The position numbers and the translations under genes are program-made. Shown here one piece after another: positions 27,363-36,461 of a stretch of DNA of 64,000 bases. Position 1 is the stretch's first letter. Each line of letters starts with the position of its first letter. Source of the DNA: UBA4582 sp964228885 (GTDB lineage: Bacteria > Pseudomonadota > Gammaproteobacteria > Pseudomonadales > Azotimanducaceae); NCBI GenBank assembly GCA_964228885.1, contig CAXRCG010000015.1, forward strand, positions 1-64,000, written 5' to 3'. A model generated the notes under the pieces. That model searched no databases and was not told the DNA's origin. It saw nothing but the letters and a program-made list of their open reading frames with translations.

Positions 27363-28367
27363 ATGAAGGCAGCAGTCTTTCATGGACCAAGAGATGTACG
27401 TTTCGAGGAGATAGAGAAACCTCAGTTGAAAGAAGGTGAGGTGTTGCTCCGAGTTAAAGCATGCGGTATCTGTGGCTCTGATTTGCACACTTATCGTCAC
27501 GGTATGTTCCTTGATCTTGGTAACCAGATTGATTCAGGCAGGGTCATGGGGCATGAGTTTAGCGGTGAAGTTGCGGATATATGCGGAGAAGTCCCCGGAG
27601 TCAGTATCGGTGATCGGGTCACAGCTGTAGGCATGGGCGGGAATGCTGAGTTCGTCAGATTGTCGGCAGAGATGGCTAAAAACATCGTGCATCTTGACGA
27701 CGGCGTGAGTTTTGTCGAAGCCGCTACGACGGAGCCGTTAGCGACATCCCTACATGCGGCCAACCTCGGTAAAGCAGAAGATGGAGAAACTCATGTGATC
27801 ATGGGTGCCGGAATCATTGGTCTCGGTATTTTGCAGTGTATAAAAGCAAGGTCTTCTGCGAGGGTGATTGTTGTTGATTTGTCAGACAAGCGCCTCGCAA
27901 AGGCGAAAGAGCTGGGTGCTGATATGACAATTAATGCCCGGCAAACTGATGCTGTGCAAGAAATACTTGCGCTCACCGATGCGAAGCAGCTTGGTGTTGT
28001 GGAAGCAGTTGATGGCAAGATAGATGCGGTATACGACAGTGCCGGTATGGGCAAAAACTTTAAGGGTAAAAGTGTACTGGAACAGGCGCTTTCGATTGCT
28101 AGTGTTAACGGGAGAGTGGTTGTCGTTGCAGTGTACGAGCAGGATGTCAGCATTGACTATAATATTGTTGTTAGAAAAGGGCTACAGCTTCTTGGGTCTT
28201 GGGCATGGACGATGGAAGAGTTTGTAGAATCTGCAGAGCTGATTCGTGCGGGAAAAATAGATCGAATGCCGCTCGTCAGTCACCAGTTTTCACTGGAGCA
28301 GGCAAGCAACGCCTATGAGACGCAATTGCTGGCTGACGAAGCGGTGAAGGTTGTGTTTACTCCCTAG
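27363..28367 (+). CDS. Zinc-type alcohol dehydrogenase (MDR family)
   Basis: 334 residues of medium-chain dehydrogenase fold. Catalytic zinc ligands are Cys37 (GICGSD) and His64-Glu65 (GHEFSG); the Rossmann motif is GAGIIGLG. The cysteines of the structural zinc lobe are missing, the loop after VTAVGMGGNAEF being short. Sequence resembles threonine/2,3-butanediol/sorbitol dehydrogenases. AGGAG precedes the ATG. Its stop overlaps by 4 bp the stop of the convergent carotenoid oxygenase gene. The substrate is unknown; a secondary alcohol is likely. Confidence 0.87.
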   Translation: MKAAVFHGPRDVRFEEIEKPQLKEGEVLLRVKACGICGSDLHTYRHGMFLDLGNQIDSGRVMGHEFSGEVADICGEVPGVSIGDRVTAVGMGGNAEFVRLSAEMAKNIVHLDDGVSFVEAATTEPLATSLHAANLGKAEDGETHVIMGAGIIGLGILQCIKARSSARVIVVDLSDKRLAKAKELGADMTINARQTDAVQEILALTDAKQLGVVEAVDGKIDAVYDSAGMGKNFKGKSVLEQALSIASVNGRVVVVAVYEQDVSIDYNIVVRKGLQLLGSWAWTMEEFVESAELIRAGKIDRMPLVSHQFSLEQASNAYETQLLADEAVKVVFTP

Positions 28368-29830
28368 CGTTTAGTGTCGGCGCTCGCCCAGTAGGAGTGC
28401 GTCCCAACACAAATTCTTTGGGGAAGTTCAATTCTGGCGATGGGGCCCGTGCCGATGTCTTTGGCATCAAATATCTGACACTGAGAGCTATCGGTGTTCA
28501 TGTCTGTTGTGTAGGTGATGACATAGCCGTCGTCTTCTTCTGTCCCTGCGGGTGATGGTGCCATCGGACTTTCGCTGGGAAAAACCCCATCTGGGAATTT
28601 ATATTGTTGGCGTTGCCCCGTGGTGGCATCCAGTCGAACAAGGCCATCAAAAAGAAACCAACCTGGTTTCGCCGTCATTGCCCAAGAATACTTGTAAGGT
28701 TTGCCCGCAACCTTCGGGTTTATCATGCCAAATTCTGACAGCGCCTCCTCCAGTGGTCCTTCGATGACTGCTCCGGTTTTCATGTTAAAGCGCCAACGAT
28801 AAGCGTGCGCGCCTATGGCATTTATGTCCAACATCGTAAATGGTTTAAGTCCATCTGGCAGACCGTGAGTGACGGTGCCCTTTGCTGGGTCTTGCTTGTA
28901 TCCATCGAGAACTATTTCGTCACCTTGTTCAAATGCGTTTATCCAGTGCAACACATACGCGGGCGCTGCTTCGAACCAAACGATGTCTTCTGGTCTTCCT
29001 CGTCGAGGCACGATAGCAAAACGACTCGGCAGTCGATGAAATCGAACCGCATAGGCACCCTGTTTCAATGCCTCGTCGTCCCAGAACAAGGGTAAATCGT
29101 TCAAGATAGCGTAGTTAGTTGTGAATGCCATATCATGTGGCAGGCGCGGGCCGGGCAACTCAACCGGAATGTAATGAACTAACTCCCTGTTATTGTCGAC
29201 CACGCCATAATGCATATAAGGTGCTTGCGTGGAATAGTTGAAAAACAGCATTTCTCCCGTTGCTTCGTCGACTTTAGTGTGGGCGGAGACTCCCCAGCCA
29301 GGCGTCACGCCCTTGACCCAGTTTGCTTTACCAAGAGGCTCGAGGGTTATTGGATTCATTTCGTAGATGTCACCGCACTGATAGAAACTGGTTGCAGCAA
29401 CGCCACCGTGTACAACCACATCTGTGCTGGAGGAATCTTTGAGTCTGGTTCTGGCGCCGCAACCATCTCGCAGTGATTTATCCGGTCGCTCCCGAAGCCC
29501 TGCCCACAGCGGTTTACCTTCGGTATTTTCTGCTGCCAGACCATCTGTTGGCATAAACCGATTACGATATTCACAGCGACCATTCTCGAAGCTGATCGAG
29601 TGTAGCATGCCGTCACCATCGAACGGATGATAGCGGCCGAGTGAATCGTGTACCGGGTTTTCAGTATTGCGGATGTAAACACCGTTCAGATCAGACGGTA
29701 TTTCACCGATTACCGTTGGCTCAATGACATCATATTCCCGCATGTTGGGTTTCCAGGGACCTGTTCTGTAGGGGTGGTCATCGTCGGATGGCAGTGTGCT
29801 GTGTGTTTCGCTAATCAGTGTCGATTTCAT
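28364..29830 (-). CDS. Carotenoid oxygenase family protein (apocarotenoid/stilbene cleavage)
   Basis: 488 residues from the ATG at 29830 with AAAGGGA upstream; a GTG at 29959 would add 43 residues not typical of the family. The seven-bladed propeller signatures are present: GVYIRNTENP, FDGDGMLH, and the four iron-binding histidines in SAHTKVD, LPHDMAFT, VLHWINAFE and GTHSYW. Such enzymes use O2 to cleave alkene double bonds in carotenoids, apocarotenoids or lignostilbenes. No carotenoid biosynthesis gene is nearby, so a catabolic role on an exogenous substrate is more likely. It follows the spermidine-synthase-like gene on the same strand. Confidence 0.9.
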   Translation of the reverse strand: MKSTLISETHSTLPSDDDHPYRTGPWKPNMREYDVIEPTVIGEIPSDLNGVYIRNTENPVHDSLGRYHPFDGDGMLHSISFENGRCEYRNRFMPTDGLAAENTEGKPLWAGLRERPDKSLRDGCGARTRLKDSSSTDVVVHGGVAATSFYQCGDIYEMNPITLEPLGKANWVKGVTPGWGVSAHTKVDEATGEMLFFNYSTQAPYMHYGVVDNNRELVHYIPVELPGPRLPHDMAFTTNYAILNDLPLFWDDEALKQGAYAVRFHRLPSRFAIVPRRGRPEDIVWFEAAPAYVLHWINAFEQGDEIVLDGYKQDPAKGTVTHGLPDGLKPFTMLDINAIGAHAYRWRFNMKTGAVIEGPLEEALSEFGMINPKVAGKPYKYSWAMTAKPGWFLFDGLVRLDATTGQRQQYKFPDGVFPSESPMAPSPAGTEEDDGYVITYTTDMNTDSSQCQIFDAKDIGTGPIARIELPQRICVGTHSYWASADTKR

Positions 29831-29921
29831 TCTTATCCCTTTGGCTTCAGCCTGAAGTGGTATTCTGAGTGTAACCGAAAGCCCACGCCGATCGAAACTA
29901 CCATGGCGTGGAAAGCACCAA

Positions 29922-30599
29922 TTACCTTTTCTGTGCAACCCAGATAATATGACGGGCACCCTTTCCTTGGTGCGCTCGAACGCGCTTTACTTCAACGCTA
30001 AATCCAGATTTTTTTAACAGATTTGTGAATTTGTCCGAAGGCGAAGCCGACCATATGGCAAGAATGCCTGACTTTTTGAGCGCTTTCTTGGCCATTTTCA
30101 GACCATCAATTGAGTACAGGTTGTCATTTTGAGGATGCGTCAGCCCCTCCGGACCATTGTCTACATCCAGCATGATGGCGTCATAGGCGCCAGCGTTCTC
30201 CCGTATCAGATTTGCGACATCTGCTTCCAGTACCGTGACGCGTTTGTCTTTTAATGGATTGCTGGCAAATTCACCGACCAGTTCCTGGTTCCATTTCACT
30301 ACACCGGGGACCAGCTCAGCGACTGTCGCCCTGGCGTTATTGGGCAGTGCCGCGAGTGCAGCCGCCAGCGTAAATCCCATGCCAAGCCCGCCAACAAGTA
30401 CAGATGCAGATTGTTTTTCTGAAAAGGGCCGGCATGCTAATTCCCCCAGCGCATCCTCTGAACCGTGTGTACGGCTGCTCATCAGGTCGCCGGGGCTGCT
30501 TTTAATCCTGATAACAAACTCTTGGTTTCGTTTGAACAGACGCAGCTCTCCACCATTGTTTGGGATAGCGGCGGTATCTATTAGCTCCCAACTACTCAT
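29922..30599 (-). CDS. Spermidine-synthase-like protein
   Basis: 225 residues. The Rossmann methyltransferase-like core of spermidine synthases is visible: VLVGGLGMGFTLAAAL, ATVAELVPGVVKWN, VTVLEADVANLI and DAIMLDVDNGPEG. The N-terminal tetramerisation domain is short. Spermidine synthases transfer aminopropyl from decarboxylated SAM, but many members of this shape have unknown substrates, and polyamine genes are not nearby. AGGA lies 8 nt upstream of the ATG. The DVDNGPE segment occupies the catalytic aspartate region. Confidence 0.82.
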   Translation of the reverse strand: MSSWELIDTAAIPNNGGELRLFKRNQEFVIRIKSSPGDLMSSRTHGSEDALGELACRPFSEKQSASVLVGGLGMGFTLAAALAALPNNARATVAELVPGVVKWNQELVGEFASNPLKDKRVTVLEADVANLIRENAGAYDAIMLDVDNGPEGLTHPQNDNLYSIDGLKMAKKALKKSGILAIWSASPSDKFTNLLKKSGFSVEVKRVRAHQGKGARHIIWVAQKR

Positions 30600-30770
30600 T
30601 AAAAATCCTAGTTTATTCGGGGTTAGTGGCGATGACGTTCGACGCGGTCGCTCATCCTACAAACTCTGCGCCCGATGAGCTATAAAAACCTGTTGATGAG
30701 GAAATTTAATCAATTCTTGTGAGGTGCGCACGGTTGTGCACAATGATGGTATACCTTTCAGGTGGATTCC

Positions 30771-31724
30771 ATGTACGAGTTGCCTTCACAGAAACACAAA
30801 GCGATTGTTGCTGAGTTCAAGTCTGCTGGTGTGGCGTGGGTAAATGCTTATCCATCGCTGATGGCGGATTGTGTTGACCGTTGGGGGTTAAAATTGTTGG
30901 GAACCGCCTCCACAGGGCTGCCGATTAATATGATTCATTATGCGGAAACTCGGGAGGGGCATCCTGTCGTGCTCAAGGTCGGGGTGCCTCATCCCGAGCA
31001 GAAAACCGAATTGCTTGCCCTGCGCTACTACGAGGGTCGGCATGCCGTGCGGGTGATTGATTGGGATAACAAATCTGGCGCCATCCTGATGGATCGGATT
31101 TTCCCTGGTACGAATCTTCGGGCGTATGGATTCAGGGCAGACAGAAATGAGGCGACAGGCTCGCAGGTTAGCATTGAGTTGATGAATGCGTTGCCTGTTC
31201 CGGCTGTTGCTATTGATGGGTTGCCAACTTTTGATGAATGGTTAAGTTTGGCTTTCAGTCGCTTTAGAAATCATACAAAAAGCAACGATCATTTTCTGGG
31301 TTTCATCAATCTGACCGAGTCTTTGTATGCTGAGATTAAAACGACTTACCCTGAAACATACCTCTTACATGGAGATTTACATCACGAAAACATTTTGCGC
31401 GATGACGCGGTGGGTTGGGTTGCTATTGACCCTAAAGGAGTGATTGGACCGAAAATAATAGAGTGCGGCAGGTTTATCCAGAACTTTATCGAAGATGAAA
31501 TTCCGAGTGCAACGTCATTGGGTGATGCCACCGATAAAGAGATTATGTTGATTCTTGAAGAGCGACTAAAGGTGTTCAATAACATAACCGGATTTGATCG
31601 GCATCACCTTGCCATGGTGACTTTCATTGATCAGGTGTTGAGTACCTGTTGGAGTATGAACTCGGGGCAGATCGTGGATCTGCGAAAGATCAAGCTCATA
31701 AAAAATTTGTTGAATGATGTATGA
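30771..31724 (+). CDS. Aminoglycoside phosphotransferase, APH(6)/streptomycin 6-kinase-like
   Basis: 317 residues from the ATG at 30771 (AGGTGG upstream); a GTG at 30762 is possible. The kinase-like core has the nucleotide-binding VVLKVG lysine, the catalytic LLHGDLHHENILR and the metal-binding AIDPKGVIGP. These match APH(6) and hydroxyurea phosphotransferase types. The family includes streptomycin resistance enzymes but also housekeeping kinases in environmental bacteria, so resistance should not be assumed. The gene diverges from the spermidine-synthase-like gene and is followed by a convergent MFS gene. Confidence 0.85.
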   Translation: MYELPSQKHKAIVAEFKSAGVAWVNAYPSLMADCVDRWGLKLLGTASTGLPINMIHYAETREGHPVVLKVGVPHPEQKTELLALRYYEGRHAVRVIDWDNKSGAILMDRIFPGTNLRAYGFRADRNEATGSQVSIELMNALPVPAVAIDGLPTFDEWLSLAFSRFRNHTKSNDHFLGFINLTESLYAEIKTTYPETYLLHGDLHHENILRDDAVGWVAIDPKGVIGPKIIECGRFIQNFIEDEIPSATSLGDATDKEIMLILEERLKVFNNITGFDRHHLAMVTFIDQVLSTCWSMNSGQIVDLRKIKLIKNLLNDV

Positions 31725-31863
31725 TCTCGGGCTGCTTGGTTCTCGTCTTTAATCTTTAGCTGTGCGTCTGCGGTGATACTCTGGTCTCGAGCTTGGTATG
31801 CAAGCGCATGGGTCGTCGTTTCCCGATGTAAACTCAGTGGCTTGATTGCCGAGCCTCAGGTGG

Positions 31864-33129
31864 TTATTGAGAAGACTGCAAGACCTCGGCGCGCCTGACC
31901 TGAGGTTGAAAAATGATGATGAGCGTGACGAGGGCAAGTGTTGTGATTGCCAGCAATGGGAATAATACAGGTAGGGTTAACCATTGACCGAGTAACGCGA
32001 CAGGCATGGTCATCAGCTGTGCAAAAGCCATGTTCATTTGGAATATGCTCATGATCCGCCCCCTGAACTCATTAGGCACTAAGTGCTGGATCAGAATCGT
32101 GCTTGAGACCATGGTTGTTGTCATGCCAATGCCTAATCCAAGATTGCCGATGATGGCGTTGATTGGCGTATGATCGGAAACGAAAAAAACAAAAGATAAC
32201 GAGAATACAAGTGCGCCTGCGATCAGCATAAGTCCGCGCTGCTTAATCGAAGCAAATTTAGTCATAAGCATGGCCGCGATAAGTGACCCAACACCCCAGA
32301 ACATCACAACATAGCCCATTTCGGCGATTTCGACACCGACAACCGTAGTGACCCAAGTAGGTCCAAGACTAGCCGTTGCGGGATAACCAAAACTCATCAT
32401 GGCAACCATCAATATGATGACCCAGAGAATGACAGAGTGACCTTTTGCGTACCGCAATCCCATTTTTACGTCGTTGAGAGCTTCGCTAACACCATATCTT
32501 TGGCTCGCTTTCGATATCTGTTTGTCATGGGGAGCATATGACATCAAGTTGATGCAAACGATGGAAAGGATTAGACCCGCAATGCTAAACAGATAGGCAC
32601 CGCCAAAACCAAGCCCGTCGATTAGCATGCCAGTGAAGAGCATGGCAAGGGGCATCGCTATTTGCCCAGCAACTTGATTGAGTGACATACCAGCTGGCGT
32701 CAATGCAGGCCCGAGTACATCTGGCAAAATTGCCAGGCGAGTCGGCCCATCGATACTTTGTAATCCCGAACTGAGGAATGTCAGGAGAAAGAAAATAATA
32801 AAACTAAAGGTGTCTCCAACACTGTATACCATCAACAACGCGATACCCGCCGTGGTGACGATCTGCAGTGACAAGATCACCAGTAAAATATTCTTGCGGT
32901 TGTATCGATCTGCAAGGGCTCCGCCATAAAGGCCAAAAGCTAGCGCGCCTACGCCTCTGCTGGTTGCAATGAAGGCCACGAGGATAAGCCAGATTTCAGG
33001 CGGGGCGTAGTGCTGAACCCAGAGAATTTGCGTGATGAACTGTAATGGCATCAACATTTGACCAATAGCAAATCCCAATAACAGATATCGGAAGTCGCGA
33101 TTGATCAGCGGGGCGAGTGAGCCTGACAA
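31864..33129 (-). CDS. MFS transporter (EntS/MFS_3-like exporter)
   Basis: 421 residues with about 12 membrane segments. FGLYGGALADRYNRKNILL is motif A, and QSIDGPTRLAILPDVLGP in TM4 is typical of the EntS-like MFS_3 group of exporters. No ATG is available at the N-terminus: the frame opens with TTG at 33129, with AAGGAA about 11 nt upstream. It lies 34 nt after the nitronate monooxygenase gene, so the two are probably cotranscribed. Substrate unknown. Confidence 0.83.
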   Translation of the reverse strand: MSGSLAPLINRDFRYLLLGFAIGQMLMPLQFITQILWVQHYAPPEIWLILVAFIATSRGVGALAFGLYGGALADRYNRKNILLVILSLQIVTTAGIALLMVYSVGDTFSFIIFFLLTFLSSGLQSIDGPTRLAILPDVLGPALTPAGMSLNQVAGQIAMPLAMLFTGMLIDGLGFGGAYLFSIAGLILSIVCINLMSYAPHDKQISKASQRYGVSEALNDVKMGLRYAKGHSVILWVIILMVAMMSFGYPATASLGPTWVTTVVGVEIAEMGYVVMFWGVGSLIAAMLMTKFASIKQRGLMLIAGALVFSLSFVFFVSDHTPINAIIGNLGLGIGMTTTMVSSTILIQHLVPNEFRGRIMSIFQMNMAFAQLMTMPVALLGQWLTLPVLFPLLAITTLALVTLIIIFQPQVRRAEVLQSSQ

Positions 33130-33163
33130 GTGTGTAGTGTTCCTTTCGCGTTTAAAGTGGCGT

Positions 33164-34261
33164 TTAGCGTAGAAAGCCAGATTGATTTTTTATGCTTTCA
33201 ATGGTTTCGTTGACCAACGCATTCATGATGTCCGCGACCGGCTTTACTTCATTAAAATAGCCAATGCTTTGTCCTGCACCAGAGTGAATGAGTGGCTCAA
33301 TATCATGCTCTTCAATCGCGCCGAGAAGGTCACCTACGAGTACATCCTGATAAGGCATTTTCAGTGGAGCAGGGGCATCTTCGGCTTCCCATGCCTGACT
33401 CCACCCAGTGCGGACCTGACGAAAGGTTTTTCCTGACTCAGATCGGGTGATCACCGTATCCCCACTGCCAGCTGCCATCAGTTTTTCGGTGTTAACCGGG
33501 TGCATGTGGCCCTGGTGTTCTTTCGACAACAACCATGCTGTACCCATCCAGACACCTTGGGCGCCCATGGCCAACGCTGCAGCGATATGTCGGCCCGTAG
33601 CGACACCGCCGGCAACCAGTACAGGTGTGTCGCCAGCGGCATCCACGATCTGTGGAACGAGCGAATAGGTCCCAATTGGGCCGGTGTGTGCGCCAGCGTC
33701 GTAACCCTGGGCGACCAGTATTTCAACACCAGCGTCTATTGCTCTTTGCACATGGTGGGGGCTGCCAATGAGTGCTAGCGTGGTTTTGCCTCTTGCTTTA
33801 GCAGCTTTCATGACATGTGCCGGCGCGCCGATACCGCAGGCAAACATGTCGACCGAAGAATCCAATACAGCCTGTATCTGTTCTTCCTCTATCTCTGTGG
33901 ATCTGATGAAGCGGGTGCGCATGCCCGGTTGAGTGGCAGCGGGGACCTGAAACCTGTCGATCAACTTCTCCACAAAAGCTTTGTGCTCTTCCGGTATTTC
34001 AGCCTCGATCGCTTCACGGGAATTGTGCTCGGGCATACCTGGCGGTAGTACCAGATCAACGCCAAATGCTTTGTCTCCAACCAATTTTCTTATCGCAGCA
34101 AGCTCTTCTTTTATCTCATGTGGAAACCTGCGGGTAGCGCCGTAAACACCGTAGCCCCCTGCATTGGTGATTGCAGCAACGGCTTCAATATCATGGGCAA
34201 AACCAAAAATGGGGTTCTCAATGCCGAGGCGCTCGCAGATGGGGCTCCAGAGTTTCGTCAT
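33164..34261 (-). CDS. Nitronate monooxygenase family protein
   Basis: 365 residues from the ATG at 34261, chosen for AGGAA 7 nt upstream and the family-like MTKLWSPICERLGIENPIFG start. The TIM-barrel FMN-binding motifs are VEILVAQGYDAGAHTGP, PVLVAGGVATGRHIAAALAMGAQGVWMGTAW. These enzymes oxidise alkyl nitronates (2-nitropropane dioxygenase family) or serve as enoyl-ACP/CoA-linked flavoenzymes. It diverges from a dienelactone hydrolase and leads into the MFS gene. Confidence 0.88.
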   Translation of the reverse strand: MTKLWSPICERLGIENPIFGFAHDIEAVAAITNAGGYGVYGATRRFPHEIKEELAAIRKLVGDKAFGVDLVLPPGMPEHNSREAIEAEIPEEHKAFVEKLIDRFQVPAATQPGMRTRFIRSTEIEEEQIQAVLDSSVDMFACGIGAPAHVMKAAKARGKTTLALIGSPHHVQRAIDAGVEILVAQGYDAGAHTGPIGTYSLVPQIVDAAGDTPVLVAGGVATGRHIAAALAMGAQGVWMGTAWLLSKEHQGHMHPVNTEKLMAAGSGDTVITRSESGKTFRQVRTGWSQAWEAEDAPAPLKMPYQDVLVGDLLGAIEEHDIEPLIHSGAGQSIGYFNEVKPVADIMNALVNETIESIKNQSGFLR

Positions 34262-34408
34262 GGTAAGTTCCTGAGTCAGATAGACAGATAGACAAACAAG
34301 ATATATGGGGTTAGCGTAAAGTGCCAGAGTAATATTGCCGCTGGCAACGAGGGGTGATTTGAGAGATTGCAACGAATCGCAATAACTTATATTCAATCAG
34401 AGGATAAT

Positions 34409-35290
34409 ATGATGTGTGATGATGACACGGTTATTGAAAGCGATAATTATTTGGCTCAGGAAACGAAAATGGGTCGAAGAAATTTCAATAAGCTGGCTTT
34501 TGGTGGTGCAGCATTACTCATGCTGCCTCCGGTTGCCAACGCGCTTGAAGTGGTTGGTCAGCATGTGATGGTGAACACTCCCGATGGCAATGCCGACTGC
34601 TACTTTGTGCATCCTGCCAAGGGTAAACACCCAGGAGTCATTATCTGGCCAGATATACTCGGTTTACGTCCGGCTTTTAGATCGATGGGAGAGAGGTTGG
34701 CTAAATCCGGATATTCTGTATTAGTTGTGAACCCTTATTACCGAAGCGCGAGGTCACCGGTCGTCGCGCAAGGGGCGAGTTTTCAGGATGCCGAAACAAG
34801 AAATATGGTGATGCCTTATTATCGTGCCTTGAGTGCTGAAACGAATGTGACAGATGCAAAGGCATACGTTTCATATCTGGATGCGCAGAATTCCGTTGAT
34901 GTTAAGCGCAAGATAGGCACCACAGGCTATTGCATGGGTGGACCAATGGTGATGCGAACTGCAGCTGCGATACCCGAGCGAATTGGTGCTGGAGGCTCCT
35001 TCCATGGCGGAGGTCTAGTTACTAACGATGCGGCGAGTCCGCATTTGTTGATAAAAAATATGCAAGCGGATTTGCTCATCGCAGTTGCTGCAAACGATGA
35101 CGCGCGAGCGCCAAATGATAAAGAAGTGCTGCGCAAGACCTTTGCTAAATACGGGTTGAAAGCGGAAATTGAAGTCTACAAAGGCGCAATGCATGGCTGG
35201 TGTCCTCCCGACTCGCGGGTCTATAACGAAAAACAGGCAGAGCTTGCCTGGAGTCGGTTGCTGCACACCTTTGAGAATGCGCTGGGCTGA
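34409..35290 (+). CDS. Tat-exported dienelactone hydrolase family protein
   Basis: 293 residues from the ATG at 34409, with AGAGGA 5 nt upstream. A twin-arginine signal (GRRNFNKLAFGGAALL) lies near residues 21-36, followed by a hydrophobic stretch and ANA. The hydrolase fold has the Cys nucleophile in GYCMGG, Asp in ANDDAR and His in AMHGW, the Cys-Asp-His triad of dienelactone hydrolases. Export is unusual for enzymes of the chlorocatechol pathway, so a periplasmic ester or lactone substrate is likely. It is transcribed alone, divergent from the nitronate monooxygenase gene. Confidence 0.87.
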   Translation: MMCDDDTVIESDNYLAQETKMGRRNFNKLAFGGAALLMLPPVANALEVVGQHVMVNTPDGNADCYFVHPAKGKHPGVIIWPDILGLRPAFRSMGERLAKSGYSVLVVNPYYRSARSPVVAQGASFQDAETRNMVMPYYRALSAETNVTDAKAYVSYLDAQNSVDVKRKIGTTGYCMGGPMVMRTAAAIPERIGAGGSFHGGGLVTNDAASPHLLIKNMQADLLIAVAANDDARAPNDKEVLRKTFAKYGLKAEIEVYKGAMHGWCPPDSRVYNEKQAELAWSRLLHTFENALG

Positions 35291-35319
35291 CCTAAATTAG
35301 AATCAGCGCCTGCTGAGTG

Positions 35320-36390
35320 TCAGGGGCGGACCTCATAGTAGAGGTTGGCGGCTTCACCAAAGTCATGCTCGGTGAATCGGGTAAAACCCGCCTCTGAAGT
35401 CATCTCGCGCGCAACTTGGGGATTAAAGCCCAGTGTGCCGAGACCCGCGCCGCCAGGTTCTGAGAGAGCGGATGACATGCAGGCTGATATTGAAAACCCG
35501 TAGAACATCGCAAGTAGCGGGTTTTCCATGTTTTTTTCAAAGTCCGCGTGGCTCCGAATATCTTTAATCAACCAGGTGCCGTCGGGTTTTAGGCTGCTGT
35601 GCACGGCACGAATGACGTCCATCGGTCGGGTCATGTCATGGATGCAATCAAAACTGAGCATGAAGTCGTAGGTCGGCGCGACGGGCAAGCTTTCACCGCC
35701 TGCGACAAACCCCTTAACATTAGTCAAACCAAGTTCCTTACATCTTTCATTCAGATTGGCGATGGCGTGAGAATTAGGGTCGAAACCGTGAAATTCGGCG
35801 TTTGGAAAAGTTGCCGCCATCGTCGTCAGGGTAAGTCCACCGCCACAGCCGACATCCGCAACTACTGCGCCATTTTCAAGTTTTTCTTTCACCCCTTCGA
35901 GTGCTGGAATGATCTGTGGCACTAGGGCTTCTCTAACCCAGGGTGCAAGCATCCTTTCAGTGCGGTGCGCAGCATTAGAGCCAAGCTGCTCATAGCTAAG
36001 GCCAATACCTGTTGTGAAAGCTTCTGCCAAGCTATCAATTGTTTCCGGTGGCACGCCGCCAGTAAAAGCGCCCGCCGCAAAGTGGGTACCCGTCTCTTCT
36101 GTCGCGAGTAGCAATGCCCCTTCCTGCGTGAGTTCGAACAGATCCGGCTTGTGATAGTCCAGAATTTTTGCCGCTGCCTGGCCCCTCAGCCATTCTAGTA
36201 ACCAGCGCTCTTTATAGCCGGTTTTATCGGCGAGTTGTTCAGCACTTAAGAGTCCCTCTCCCGACATTGCTTTATAGATCCCAAGCCTGTCGCCAAGATG
36301 AATCATCAGCGAGACCATTTCTCCCTGTTTATAGCTCCAAATCTTAAAGGAGAGACTGCGTAGCTTTCGATCATCAACTTCTGTCGTCAT
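35320..36390 (-). CDS. SAM-dependent methyltransferase with N-terminal winged-helix domain
   Basis: 356 residues from the ATG at 36390 (AAGGA 7 nt upstream). The N-terminal ~100 residues look like a winged-helix dimerisation domain (LGDRLGIYKAMSGEG, LTQEGALLL). The methyltransferase motif I is VADVGCGGGLTL, motif II FHGFDPNSHAI, then LSFDCIHDM and LKPDGTWLIKDIR. This matches a bacterial group related to small-molecule C- or O-methyltransferases. It follows the CoA-transferase gene by about 70 nt on the same strand. Substrate unknown. Confidence 0.83.
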   Translation of the reverse strand: MTTEVDDRKLRSLSFKIWSYKQGEMVSLMIHLGDRLGIYKAMSGEGLLSAEQLADKTGYKERWLLEWLRGQAAAKILDYHKPDLFELTQEGALLLATEETGTHFAAGAFTGGVPPETIDSLAEAFTTGIGLSYEQLGSNAAHRTERMLAPWVREALVPQIIPALEGVKEKLENGAVVADVGCGGGLTLTTMAATFPNAEFHGFDPNSHAIANLNERCKELGLTNVKGFVAGGESLPVAPTYDFMLSFDCIHDMTRPMDVIRAVHSSLKPDGTWLIKDIRSHADFEKNMENPLLAMFYGFSISACMSSALSEPGGAGLGTLGFNPQVAREMTSEAGFTRFTEHDFGEAANLYYEVRP

Positions 36391-36461
36391 TTGTGAATCC
36401 TTGTTCGATTTTAGTGGAAGGTGTGAAAACAAAATACCAGAGTACACGCGACGCGGATAGT

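Noticed and set aside
30771..31724. Acquired streptomycin resistance gene
   Set aside because: No mobile element is near and composition matches neighbours; environmental APH(6)-like kinases are often not resistance genes.
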